Assembly (NCBI RefSeq): GCF_002112505.1
Contig: NZ_NEHW01000004.1
Span: 310,001-374,000 of the forward strand
Origin: Pseudomonas sp. R28(2017)
GTDB lineage: Bacteria; Pseudomonadota; Gammaproteobacteria; Pseudomonadales; Pseudomonadaceae
Reading direction: 5' to 3'
Length of the DNA stretch: 64,000 bases
Made by a program: the position numbers and the translations under genes. This document shows, piece by piece, positions 9,029 to 17,621 of the stretch. Position 1 is the first letter of the stretch, and every line of letters begins with the position of its first letter. The notes beneath the pieces were generated by a model, which was not told the origin of the DNA, ran no database searches, and was given only the letters and a program-made list of their open reading frames with translations.

Positions 9029-10400
9029 CAACGGCAGCTTGCGCGGGCGGCTGCTGGGCAACCTGGCGCTGCTGCTGGTGGTGCTGATGCTGGCCAGCGG
9101 CCTGAGCGCCTACTGGAATGGTCGCGAAGCCGCCGATACCGCCTATGACCGCACCTTGCTGGCGTCGGCGCGGACCATTGCCGCCGGGCTGTCGCAACGC
9201 GATGGCAGCCTCAGTGCCGATGTGCCCTACGTGGCGCTGGACACCTTCGCCTACGACAGCGCCGGGCGTATCTACTACCAGGTGCTGGACATCAACCAGA
9301 AGCTGATTTCCGGCTACGAGCGCCTGCCGCCACCGCCGCCCGGCACGCCGCGCACCGACGACTATCCAGCGCTGGCGCGCTTCTACGACGCCACCTACCT
9401 CGGCCAGGACGTGCGTGTGGTCAGCCTGCTGAAGGCGGTGAGCGAGCCGAACATGAACGGCATGGCGGAAATCCGCGTGGCCGAGACCGAAGAGGCGCGG
9501 GTGCGCATGGCCCGTGGGTTGATGGCCGACACCTTGCTGCGCCTGGGCATGCTGGCGCTGGGTGCGCTGGTGATGGTGTGGTTCGCGGTCAGCGCGGCGC
9601 TACGCCCCCTGGAGCGCCTGCGTACGGCGGTGGAAGAGCGTCAGCCGGATGACCTGCGGGCGCTGCCGGTGGTGCAGGTGCAACGCGAGCTGAGCCCGCT
9701 GGTGCGTGCCTTGAACCATTTCACCGAGCGCTTGCGCGGGCAGTTCGAACGCCAGGCGCAGTTCATTGCCGAGGCTGCCCACGAACTGCGCACGCCGCTG
9801 GCGGCGCTGAAGGCGCGGGTCGAGCTGGGGTTGCGTTCGCAGCAGCCCGAGGAGTGGCGGCAGACCCTGGAATCGGCCGCGCAGGGTACCGACCGCCTGA
9901 CCCACCTGGCCAACCAGCTGCTGTCGCTGGCGCGGGTTGAAAACGGTGCGCGGGCGATTGCCGAAGGCGGTGCACAGCGCCTGGACCTGAGCCAGCTGGC
10001 CCGTGAACTGGGCATGGCCATGGCGCCATTGGCGTACAATCGGGGCGTCGCTCTGGCGCTGGAGGCCGAGGCACCGGTGTGGCTGAAGGGGGAGCCGACG
10101 TTGCTCAACGAGCTGCTCAGCAACCTGGTGGACAATGCCTTGGCGCATACCCCGGCGGGCGGCAATGTGATTCTTCGGGTACTGGCGCCGGCGGTGCTGG
10201 AGGTCGAGGATGATGGGCCGGGGATTCCCGAAGAGGAGCGCGAGCGGGTGTTCGAGCGGTTCTACCGGCGGGGTGTGCAGGGCAGTGGGCTGGGGTTGGC
10301 CATCGTCGGCGAGATCTGCCGAGCGCACTTGGCGCAGATCAGCCTGCATGATGGTGAGAAGGGCGGGTTGAAGGTGCGGGTCAGCTTCATTGCCGACTGA
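9021..10400 (+). CDS. tctE: Sensor histidine kinase TctE
   Basis: 459 residues: membrane helix about 13-31, a periplasmic sensor domain (2CSK_N type), a second helix about 173-192, then HAMP. The HisKA H-box is [13 protein letters not shown] with H254. The HATPase domain has the N box (ELLSNLVDNALAHTP), DDGPGIP, FERFYR and GSGLGLAIV. The ATG at 9021 overlaps tctD by 8 bp (stop TGA at 9026-9028). It senses tricarboxylates in known relatives and phosphorylates TctD. Confidence 0.94.
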   Translation: MRDNGSLRGRLLGNLALLLVVLMLASGLSAYWNGREAADTAYDRTLLASARTIAAGLSQRDGSLSADVPYVALDTFAYDSAGRIYYQVLDINQKLISGYERLPPPPPGTPRTDDYPALARFYDATYLGQDVRVVSLLKAVSEPNMNGMAEIRVAETEEARVRMARGLMADTLLRLGMLALGALVMVWFAVSAALRPLERLRTAVEERQPDDLRALPVVQVQRELSPLVRALNHFTERLRGQFERQAQFIAEAAHELRTPLAALKARVELGLRSQQPEEWRQTLESAAQGTDRLTHLANQLLSLARVENGARAIAEGGAQRLDLSQLARELGMAMAPLAYNRGVALALEAEAPVWLKGEPTLLNELLSNLVDNALAHTPAGGNVILRVLAPAVLEVEDDGPGIPEEERERVFERFYRRGVQGSGLGLAIVGEICRAHLAQISLHDGEKGGLKVRVSFIAD

Positions 10401-10412
10401 TCAGTTGCCTGT

Positions 10413-10602
10413 CCTGGCCTCTTCGCGGGCAAGCCCGCTCTCACAGGTACTGCACTTGTCTCCAGGCCAGCGCAACCCTGTGGGAGCAGGTACTGCACTT
10501 GCTTTCAGGCCAGCGCAACCCTGTGGGAGCAGGTACTGCACTTGCTTTCAGGCCAGCGCAACCCCTGTGGGAGCGGGCTTGCCCGCGAAGAGGCCGGCAC
10601 TG
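10413..10602. repeat. REP island with a 43-bp unit repeated three times
   Basis: Outer REP arms (10413-10444 and 10564-10600) are inverted with respect to each other. Between them a 43-bp unit beginning AGGTACTGCACTTG and ending in CTGTGGGAGC recurs at 10445, 10488 and 10531 with few changes. It fills the gap between tctE and the HDOD gene; no gene is seen in it. Confidence 0.92.
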
Positions 10603-10612
10603 GCGGCTCAAA

Positions 10613-11419
10613 TCAGCGCAGCATGCTCCGTGCTTCCAGCAGCTCGGCAACTTCCAGTTCGGTGCCATACGGCAGGCCCAGGTGCCGATAGGCCGGCAAC
10701 GCCGGCAATGGCCTGCTGCGCCCACGCTGGCTCAGGCACTTGGCGATCTGCACCACGTCTATGTAGTCGACCTTGTCGGTGCGCCGGTCCAGGTCCTGCA
10801 CCTGGCTCGGCAGGTTGACCAACTGCTCGGGAAATTCCCACGAAGAGAGAATCTTGTCCCCCAGCACCGGCTGGATCTGCTCGATCACATAGTGCAGGCA
10901 GACCGGGTCGGAAAGCAGCTCGTTGTGCTCTTCGGCGTAGATCAGCACCGGCAGCGCGCCGATCTGGTTCACCAGCCCGCCGAGCGTCGCCTGGTCGGGT
11001 TTCAGCTGCGTGTAGCGGCGGCAAAGTTCATAGCTGATGCCAGCCACTTCAAGGCTGTTCGACCAGATTTCTCGCAATTTCTGTTCAACGGCCGACGAGC
11101 GGGCATGGAAGATCTGCTCGATCACCAGGCCGATGGCCAGGTTGCAGCTGTAGTTGATCCCCAGGCGGGTGATGGCCGTGTGCAGGTCGGTGACTTCGAC
11201 CGCTGCACGCAGCAGCGGGCTGTTGACCACCTTGATCAGGCGTGCCGACAGGGCAGCGTCACGGCCGATCACCTTGCTCAGGGCGGCAACGCTGATCTCG
11301 CTGTCTTCAGCCGCCTCGCGAATGCTCAGGGCAACTTCGGGCAGGGTGGGCAGGACCAGGTCATCGTTGTCGATGGCAGCGAGCAACTGCGCTTGAACCA
11401 TCTCGGCCAGCTTGTTCAT
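10613..11419 (-). CDS. HDOD domain protein
   Basis: 268 residues, almost entirely one HDOD domain. The segment LPTLPEVALSIREAAEDSEIS matches the usual start of the domain, followed by LSKVIGRDAALSARLIKVVNSPLL and ITRLGINYSCNLAIG. HDOD proteins are signalling or scaffold proteins related to HD phosphohydrolases but usually without catalytic His-Asp. No second domain is fused. It lies 31 bp after ygfZ on the same strand and may be cotranscribed with it. Specific role unknown. Confidence 0.88.
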   Translation of the reverse strand: MNKLAEMVQAQLLAAIDNDDLVLPTLPEVALSIREAAEDSEISVAALSKVIGRDAALSARLIKVVNSPLLRAAVEVTDLHTAITRLGINYSCNLAIGLVIEQIFHARSSAVEQKLREIWSNSLEVAGISYELCRRYTQLKPDQATLGGLVNQIGALPVLIYAEEHNELLSDPVCLHYVIEQIQPVLGDKILSSWEFPEQLVNLPSQVQDLDRRTDKVDYIDVVQIAKCLSQRGRSRPLPALPAYRHLGLPYGTELEVAELLEARSMLR

Positions 11420-11450
11420 GAACGTCTCAACGGCAAGGGTGGTGCACTGT

Positions 11451-12392
11451 TCAGCGCTGGATTTCCTGGTCGCGGTCCAGCGCGTACGGCAGGGTCAGCA
11501 CCTGCAGGCGAGGGCCTTCCGGGCTGCCCAGGTGCAGGTTGTCATCCTCCACCGACTCGGCGCTCAGTACCGCGAGCAGCTCGCAGCCCTGGCCAGTGCC
11601 AGCGGCAATAACCACTTCACCTACCGATGAGCCGTGGGTTGGCGAGAAGATTTCCGTGCCTGGGGCTGGAATAGCCTGCAGGTCGAGCGCCAGCCGGTAC
11701 TGACGGCGCTTGAGCTTGCCCAGGTACTGCATGCGCGCGACGATTTCCTGGCCGGTGTAGCAGCCTTTCTTGAAGCTTACGCCATCGACTGCCTGCAGGT
11801 TGATCATCTGCGGGATGAACAGCTCACGGGTCGGGCCCATGACCTGGCCGATGCCGGCGCGAACTTGCCCCAGCAGCCAGTCGTTGAGGCTGCCTTCCGG
11901 CACTGTGGCCGCCAGCTGTTGGCGAACGTTGGCGGCCTGGTCTGCCGGTACCCAGAGTTCGGTGCGCTCAGCCGAGACAGTAATGGCGATCAGGCCATTG
12001 TGGCGTGCGGTGCTCCCCGCCACCGGCGCAACGTCCAGCCCCAATGCCTGCAGCGCGGCGTCGCCACCTTGCAGACCGAAGCGTGCCCAGGCCGTACTTT
12101 CGTCGGTGAGCGTGGCCTTGGAGAACACGGCGTACTTTTTCAGGTCGGCCAGTTGCAGCTCCAGCAGCTCGCTGGCCATGGCCAGCAGGTAGCCATTGCC
12201 CTCGGGCAGGATGCGGAAGCTCGACTGCATGCGCCCCTTGACCATGCAGCGGGCGCCGAGGCTGGCGTGCTCGAGGCTGAGGTAGTTGATGTTGCAGGTC
12301 AGCTGGCCCTGCAGGAACTTGCCGGCGTCGGAGCCGCGGACGGCGAGGATGCCCTCGTGGGACAGGGGGCTGAAGAAAGCGGAATCGGCCAT
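11451..12392 (-). CDS. ygfZ: tRNA-modifying protein YgfZ, folate-dependent Fe-S maturation factor
   Basis: 313 residues of the GcvT-like folate-binding fold with the signature KGCYTGQEIVAR, in which C211 is the conserved functional Cys. YgfZ/IBA57 proteins help maintain certain Fe-S enzymes, such as MiaB, in a tetrahydrofolate-dependent way. It is divergent from sdhE, a common pairing that links Fe-S and succinate dehydrogenase maturation. The start ATG at 12390-12392 gives the family N-terminus. Confidence 0.95.
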   Translation of the reverse strand: MADSAFFSPLSHEGILAVRGSDAGKFLQGQLTCNINYLSLEHASLGARCMVKGRMQSSFRILPEGNGYLLAMASELLELQLADLKKYAVFSKATLTDESTAWARFGLQGGDAALQALGLDVAPVAGSTARHNGLIAITVSAERTELWVPADQAANVRQQLAATVPEGSLNDWLLGQVRAGIGQVMGPTRELFIPQMINLQAVDGVSFKKGCYTGQEIVARMQYLGKLKRRQYRLALDLQAIPAPGTEIFSPTHGSSVGEVVIAAGTGQGCELLAVLSAESVEDDNLHLGSPEGPRLQVLTLPYALDRDQEIQR

Positions 12393-12525
12393 GGGTCATC
12401 GCGGTGGCTAAAGACTGGCGGCCATCATAGAACGCCAGTAACAAAATAGGTAGGTGACTAGACCAACGCCCTGTGCCGCTTCGTTCACCGCGCGGTATAC
12501 TGCGCGACCATTCGAGGAGGGCCCC

Positions 12526-12780
12526 ATGGTCGAACAAACTGAACTCAACCGGCTTTTCTGGCACAGCCGCCGCGGCATGCTGGAACTGGACGTACTGCTG
12601 GTGCCATTCACCCAGGAGGTCTACCCGACCCTGAGCGAAGCCGACCGCGAACTCTATGTCCGCCTGTTGAGCTGTGAAGATCAGGACATGTTCGGCTGGT
12701 TCATGGAGCGTACCGAGTCGGAAGACCCGGAGCTGCAGCGCATGGTTCGCATCATTCTGGATCGTGTCCAGCCCAAGTGA
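12526..12780 (+). CDS. sdhE: FAD assembly factor SdhE
   Basis: 84 residues, the normal size of the SdhE/YgfY family. It includes the flavinylation motif in the form [11 protein letters not shown] (residues 11-21), in which the RGxxE element is present. SdhE promotes covalent FAD attachment to SdhA and FrdA. The ATG at 12526 has GAGGAGG upstream. The end overlaps the GTG start of ygfX by 17 bp, giving the classical sdhE-ygfX operon. Confidence 0.96.
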   Translation: MVEQTELNRLFWHSRRGMLELDVLLVPFTQEVYPTLSEADRELYVRLLSCEDQDMFGWFMERTESEDPELQRMVRIILDRVQPK

Positions 12781-13225
12781 GTGTTTCGAGTGCCGTTGGC
12801 AGGGCTCGCGCCTGTTGCTGGCGGCCTACCTGGGTTGCCAGGTGCTGGCGCAACTGGCCCTGTGGCTGAGCGTGCTGCCCTGGTGGCTTGGCCTTTGTGT
12901 ACTTGCCGCTTGTTGTGCCCACGCCTGCTGGGCGATTCCCCGTCGTATCCTGCTGACTGATCCCCGTGCCGTTACCGGTCTGCGCCGAGACGCGTTGGGC
13001 TGGCGCGTGTTCAGCCGGGCGCTGGGCTGGCAGCCGGTGCGCTTGTGCCGGGACAGTGTGGCACTGCCGGGGCTGGTGGTGTTGCGGTTCGTCAGGGCAG
13101 GGCACTGGCTTGGCGAGAGCCAGTGCGTGCCTCGGGACGCCCTGGGGGCTGATCTGCACCGGCGTTTGCGGGTGAGGCTCAAGTTCAGCCGGCGCCGCTT
13201 CGACGCCTGTTTCAGGTCGGGCTGA
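12764..13225 (+). CDS. ygfX: YgfX family membrane protein (CptA-like)
   Basis: 153 residues if started at the GTG at 12764 ([17 protein letters not shown]), which lies inside the end of sdhE. Two closely spaced hydrophobic segments (about residues 17-55) are followed by a basic cytoplasmic tail. This matches the small two-helix YgfX family encoded next to sdhE; the E. coli member was described as the toxin part of a CptAB pair, a role that is not settled. The 3' end overlaps nadB antisense by 14 bp. Confidence 0.82.
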   Translation: MSSPSECFECRWQGSRLLLAAYLGCQVLAQLALWLSVLPWWLGLCVLAACCAHACWAIPRRILLTDPRAVTGLRRDALGWRVFSRALGWQPVRLCRDSVALPGLVVLRFVRAGHWLGESQCVPRDALGADLHRRLRVRLKFSRRRFDACFRSG

Positions 13226-14816
13226 GGATGGTGTCCTTGGCCTCGGGCAGCATCCCCGGGTAGTCCAGGGTGTAATGCAGCCCGCGGCTTTCCTTGCGCT
13301 GCATCGCCGAGCGAATCATCAGCTCGGCCACCTGCGCCAGGTTGCGCAGTTCGATCAGGTCGCGGCTGACCTTGTAGTTGCTGTAGAACTCGTCGATCTC
13401 GTCGAGCAGCAGGCGAACCCGATGCTCGGCACGCTGCAGGCGTTTGCTGGTGCGCACGATGCCCACATAGTCCCACATGAAACGCCGCAACTCGTCCCAG
13501 TTGTGCGCGATGATCACGTCTTCGTCCGAGTCGGTCACCTGGCTGGCGTCCCAGCAGGGCAGTGCTCTCGGCATGGTGATCTGGTCCAGATGCGCCTCGA
13601 TGTCCGCGGCTGCGGCGCGGCCATAGACGAAGCACTCCAGCAGCGAGTTGCTGGCCATGCGGTTGGCACCATGCAGACCGGTAAAGCTGGTTTCGCCGAT
13701 GGCGTACAGGCCGGGGACATCGGTGTGGCCGCGATCATCGACCACGACCCCGCCACAGGTGTAGTGGGCCGCCGGAACCACCGGGATCGGCTGGCGAGTG
13801 ATGTCGATGCCGAAGGCCAGGCAGCGCTCGTATACGGTCGGGAAGTGGCTCTTGATGAAGTCGGCCGGCTTGTGGGTGATGTCCAGGTACACACAGTCGA
13901 CGCCCAGGCGCTTCATTTCATGGTCGATGGCGCGGGCGACGATGTCGCGCGGAGCCAGCTCTTCTCGCGGGTCGAAACGCGGCATGAAGCGCTCGCCGTT
14001 GGGCAGGCGCAGCAACGCCCCTTCACCACGCAAGGCCTCGGTGACCAGGAAGCTCTTGGCCTGCGGGTGATACAGGCAGGTCGGGTGGAACTGGTTGAAT
14101 TCCAGGTTCGCCACCCGGCAGCCGGCGCGCCAGGCCATGGCGATACCGTCACCGCAGGCACCGTCGGGGTTGCTGGTGTAGAGATAGACCTTGGCTGCGC
14201 CGCCAGTGGCCAGCACGGTGAAGCGTGCGCCAAAGGTGTCGACTTCGCCGCTGTTGCGGTTCAGGACATAGGCTCCCAGGCAACGATCGCCTGCCAGGCC
14301 CAGGCGGCGCTCGGTGATCAGGTCGACCGCCACGCGCTGCTCCAGCAGCTCGATGTTCGGGCGTTTGCGGGCCTGTTCCAGCAAGGTGGTGAAAATTGCC
14401 GCGCCAGTGGCGTCGGCGGCATGGATGATGCGTCGATGGCTGTGGCCACCTTCGCGGGTGAGGTGGAATTCGAAACCGCCATCATCGACGCTGTAGTGTT
14501 CGTCGCGGGTAAAAGGTACGCCTTGCCCGATCAGCCATTCGATGGCCTCGCGGCTGTGCTCGACGGTAAAGCGCACGGCCTCCTCGTTGCACAGGCCGCC
14601 CCCGGCATTGAGGGTGTCCTCGACATGCGACTGCACGGTGTCGGTGTCGTCAAGGACGGCGGCGACCCCACCCTGGGCCCAGAAGGTCGAACCGTTGGCC
14701 AGGTCGCCCTTGCTCAGCACGGCTATGCGCAGGTGGCCGGGAAGGTTGAGTGCCAGGCTGAGACCGGCTGCGCCGCTGCCGATCACCAGGACATCATGTT
14801 GGAATTGTTGGCTCAT
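13212..14816 (-). CDS. nadB: L-aspartate oxidase
   Basis: FAD-dependent oxidation of L-aspartate to iminoaspartate, the first step of NAD synthesis. The 534-residue length is normal. The N-terminal dinucleotide motif is [13 protein letters not shown] (about 11-23); the central [13 protein letters not shown] and FHPT segments are typical of the succinate dehydrogenase/aspartate oxidase flavoprotein family. It is divergent from algU and convergent with ygfX, the usual Pseudomonas arrangement. Confidence 0.97.
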   Translation of the reverse strand: MSQQFQHDVLVIGSGAAGLSLALNLPGHLRIAVLSKGDLANGSTFWAQGGVAAVLDDTDTVQSHVEDTLNAGGGLCNEEAVRFTVEHSREAIEWLIGQGVPFTRDEHYSVDDGGFEFHLTREGGHSHRRIIHAADATGAAIFTTLLEQARKRPNIELLEQRVAVDLITERRLGLAGDRCLGAYVLNRNSGEVDTFGARFTVLATGGAAKVYLYTSNPDGACGDGIAMAWRAGCRVANLEFNQFHPTCLYHPQAKSFLVTEALRGEGALLRLPNGERFMPRFDPREELAPRDIVARAIDHEMKRLGVDCVYLDITHKPADFIKSHFPTVYERCLAFGIDITRQPIPVVPAAHYTCGGVVVDDRGHTDVPGLYAIGETSFTGLHGANRMASNSLLECFVYGRAAAADIEAHLDQITMPRALPCWDASQVTDSDEDVIIAHNWDELRRFMWDYVGIVRTSKRLQRAEHRVRLLLDEIDEFYSNYKVSRDLIELRNLAQVAELMIRSAMQRKESRGLHYTLDYPGMLPEAKDTILSPT

Positions 14817-15251
14817 GTCGGGACACTAGTAATCTTTGGAAAGGGCGCGGCACAATAGTCACGTGCAGATGGCAATGTGAAACTATCGTGAATGCTGGCC
14901 GGGCTGCCTTTATAGCAGCCTGCGGTAGCCAATTTCCATGCCAGTTAGGACGATGCGTCAATCTTCGTGGGAACTTTCCGATACGGCCGGAAATCCTATG
15001 AAGGCTGTCCGCACGCCACAATTTGCCGCGGCGACGCGGGGCGGCAGCTCTATCCGGGCTGACACCTGCGTATTCGAAACCTGATTATCGACGCAGCGGG
15101 CCGTGACCGCGCCGCGTCTTCCGTGCGAGCCGACCAAGGGCCGCAGGAAACTTGCTTGGAGGGGAGAACTTTTGCGCAAAGCCCGAGTCTATGGTTGCAA
15201 GCCCGAACAAAGGCTGCTGCAACGCTCCTTCGAGTTCACTGAGGAGTGTTC
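14817..15251. promoter_or_regulatory. nadB/algU divergent intergenic region
   Basis: A 435-bp gap between divergent nadB and algU. No credible small gene or RNA gene was seen. It holds the AlgU-type promoter near its right end (separate entry) and presumably further promoters for both genes, none of which can be assigned with confidence. Confidence 0.5.
15166..15192 (+). promoter_or_regulatory. AlgU (sigma-E/sigma-22) type autoregulatory promoter of algU
   Basis: GAACTT at 15166-15171 and TCTAT at 15188-15192 are separated by 16 bp, matching the GAACTT-N16/17-TCTNN consensus of AlgU promoters. It lies about 60 bp before the algU start codon, so AlgU probably drives its own operon as in P. 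aeruginosa. Confidence 0.82.
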
Positions 15252-15833
15252 ATGCTAACCCAGGAAGAGGATCAGCAGCTTGTCGAGCGTGTACAGCGCG
15301 GAGACAGGCGAGCGTTCGATCTGTTGGTGCTGAAGTATCAGCACAAGATTCTAGGGTTGATCGTGCGGTTCGTTCACGACACCCACGAGGCCCAGGATGT
15401 GGCGCAGGAAGCCTTTATCAAGGCCTACCGTGCGCTTGGCAATTTCCGCGGTGACAGTGCGTTTTATACCTGGCTGTACCGCATCGCCATCAACACGGCG
15501 AAGAACTACCTGGTGTCCCGTGGAAGACGGCCACCAGACAGCGATGTGAGCTCCGAGGATGCGGAGTTTTACGACGGCGATCATGGTCTCAAGGATCTCG
15601 AGTCCCCAGAGCGCTCGTTGTTGCGGGATGAAATCGAAGGCACTGTCCATCGCACCATCCAGCAACTGCCCGAAGATCTGCGCACGGCATTGACCCTGCG
15701 TGAATTCGACGGGTTGAGTTACGAAGACATTGCCAGCGTCATGCAATGTCCGGTGGGTACCGTGCGCTCTCGAATCTTCCGCGCTCGGGAGGCCATAGAC
15801 AAAGCCCTGCAACCGTTGTTGCAGGAAACCTGA
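15252..15833 (+). CDS. algU: RNA polymerase ECF sigma factor AlgU (RpoE, sigma-22)
   Basis: 193 residues, the normal size. Sigma region 2 (FDLLVLKYQHKILGLIVRFV, then DVAQEAFIKAYRALGNFRG and FYTWLYRIAINTAKNYL) and region 4 (LPEDLRTALTLREFDGLSYEDIA with CPVGTVRSRIFRARE) are both clear. The start at 15252 (MLTQEED) has GAGGAG at 15241-15246; an ATG two codons earlier is in frame but badly spaced. It controls envelope stress and exopolysaccharide genes and is held inactive by MucA. Confidence 0.98.
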   Translation: MLTQEEDQQLVERVQRGDRRAFDLLVLKYQHKILGLIVRFVHDTHEAQDVAQEAFIKAYRALGNFRGDSAFYTWLYRIAINTAKNYLVSRGRRPPDSDVSSEDAEFYDGDHGLKDLESPERSLLRDEIEGTVHRTIQQLPEDLRTALTLREFDGLSYEDIASVMQCPVGTVRSRIFRAREAIDKALQPLLQET

Positions 15834-15864
15834 GACAGCGGCGACAGCCAAGAGAGGAACCGCC

Positions 15865-16455
15865 ATGAGTCGTGAAGCTTTGCAGGAATCGCTGTCCGCG
15901 GTGATGGATAACGAAGCGGACGAACTGGAATTGCGTCGGGTGTTGAACGCCGTCGACGATGCCGAAACCCGTGCCACCTGGTCGCGTTACCAGGTAGCCC
16001 GCGCAGCGATGCACAAGGAACTGCTGCTGCCCAAGCTGGATATCGCCTCGGCGGTCTCCGCCGCGCTGGCTGACGAAGCCGTGCCGGCCAAGGTCAAGCA
16101 GGGCCCGTGGCGCAGCATCGGCCGCCTGGCCGTGGCTGCCTCGGTCACCGTGGCGGTGCTTGCCGGTGTGCGCATGTACAACCAGGACGAGATCACCGGT
16201 GCCGAGCTGGCTGCCCAGCAACCTGCCCAGCAGGGCCTGAGCATGCCACAAAGTCAGGGCCCGGCGGTTTTGGCAGGCTATAGTGAAAGCAGTGAGCAAC
16301 CGACCGGGCCGATGGCCAACGGCGTGCTGCAGAACCAGGCCGGCTGGGACCAGCGTCTGCCAGGCTATCTGCGCCAGCACGCGCAGGAATCCGCGCTCAA
16401 GGGCACTGAGACCGCCCTGCCGTATGCCCGCGCCGCCAGCCTGGAAAACCGCTAA
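15865..16455 (+). CDS. mucA: Anti-sigma factor MucA (RseA family)
   Basis: 196 residues. The cytoplasmic N-terminal RseA domain starts MSREALQESLSAVMDNEADELELRR, one membrane helix lies at about 85-103 and the rest is periplasmic. It is a full-length reading frame with no truncation of the kind that causes mucoidy in P. aeruginosa. It binds AlgU; regulated proteolysis releases the sigma factor. It lies 31 bp after algU. Confidence 0.96.
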   Translation: MSREALQESLSAVMDNEADELELRRVLNAVDDAETRATWSRYQVARAAMHKELLLPKLDIASAVSAALADEAVPAKVKQGPWRSIGRLAVAASVTVAVLAGVRMYNQDEITGAELAAQQPAQQGLSMPQSQGPAVLAGYSESSEQPTGPMANGVLQNQAGWDQRLPGYLRQHAQESALKGTETALPYARAASLENR

Positions 16456-16467
16456 GTAAGGAGGATC

Positions 16468-17433
16468 ATGCGCGCGCTACCTCTCCTGTCGCTGCTGATA
16501 GGCAGCTGCATGACGGTGCCAGCGTTGGCAGCCAACTCCTCGCCCGAGGCGAGCGAATGGTTGAACAAGCTGGCACAGGCCGAGCAGAAGCAGAGTTACC
16601 AGGGCTCCTTCGTCTACGAACGTAACGGCAGCTTCTCTTCCCACGATATCTGGCATCGCGTTCAGGACGGCAAGGTCAGCGAGCGGCTTCTGCAGCTCGA
16701 TGGCCCGGCCCAGGAAGTGGTGCGCGTGGATGGCAAGGTGCAATGCGTCAGTGGCGGCCTGGCCGGTGGCGTTGGTAGTCCTCCGGATGCTGCGCCGCGA
16801 TTGCTTGATCCCCTCAAGCTGATGGGTTGGTACGACCTGAGTGTGGCGGGCAAGGCACGGGTCGCCGACCGTGATGCCCTGATCGTCACGCTGACACCTC
16901 GCGATCAGCATCGCTATGCATTCGAACTTCATCTGGATCGTCAGACCGGCCTGCCTCTGCGCTCGTTGATGCTTAATGACAAGGGGCAGTTGCTGGAACG
17001 TTTCCAGATGATCCGGCTGGATACGGACGCGGTGCCCAGTGATGAGGCGATGCGGGCACGTCCCACGTGCAAACCGGTTGAGCACGTGGCCAGTACTGCA
17101 ACCGAAGCCGTCGCCGGCTGGCGTTCGGACTGGCTGCCGCCGGGTTTCGAACTGATCAACAGTACTGTGCGTCGCGATCCCGAGCGCAACAGCTCGATAA
17201 GCAGCCTGATGTATGACGATGGGCTGGCTCGTTTCTCGGTGTTCCTGGAACCTGTGAAGGATGATGCCGGTGCCGATGTGCGCACCCAGCTTGGCCCTAC
17301 CTCCGCCGTTTCACGGCGCCTGAACACACCCAAGGGCAAGGTGCAGGTCACCGTGGTCGGCGAGATTCCGCTGGGTACGGCAGAACGTGTCGCGCTGTCG
17401 ATGCGCCCTCAGGATGCCCAGGCGCGCCAGTGA
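16468..17433 (+). CDS. mucB: Periplasmic regulator MucB (RseB family)
   Basis: 321 residues with a signal peptide (hydrophobic core about 4-20, likely cleavage after ALA near 22). The two-domain RseB fold is visible as the SYQGSFVYERNGSFSSHDIWH block and the C-terminal GWRSDWLPPGFELI block. It protects MucA from cleavage and senses envelope lipids or LPS in relatives. It begins 12 bp after mucA. A weak GC-rich hairpin (17435-17452) without a T-run follows the stop. Confidence 0.95.
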   Translation: MRALPLLSLLIGSCMTVPALAANSSPEASEWLNKLAQAEQKQSYQGSFVYERNGSFSSHDIWHRVQDGKVSERLLQLDGPAQEVVRVDGKVQCVSGGLAGGVGSPPDAAPRLLDPLKLMGWYDLSVAGKARVADRDALIVTLTPRDQHRYAFELHLDRQTGLPLRSLMLNDKGQLLERFQMIRLDTDAVPSDEAMRARPTCKPVEHVASTATEAVAGWRSDWLPPGFELINSTVRRDPERNSSISSLMYDDGLARFSVFLEPVKDDAGADVRTQLGPTSAVSRRLNTPKGKVQVTVVGEIPLGTAERVALSMRPQDAQARQ

Positions 17434-17621
17434 TGGCGCGCTTTTGCGCACCGTCTGACGGGCAATGCACAGGCAAACGGACATGCGGCTGAAATGAAAT
17501 TAAAGCATTGTCATTTGCAATCCTTCGGCAAATTTTCTATAGGTCAGGCTTCTCAGGAGTCTGGCCTTTCCTGCTTTGGGCAGGGCTATTTCCAACTACC
17601 GCTCGTTGTGACGGGAGCCGT

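Noticed and set aside
10445..10574. Regularly repeated 43-bp units that could be taken for a CRISPR array
   Set aside because: Units are directly tandem with no unique spacers, contain REP halves and have no cas genes nearby.
17508..17621. N-terminal extension of MucD by 38 codons
   Set aside because: It would bury the signal peptide; the ATG at 17622 gives a standard exported HtrA protein.
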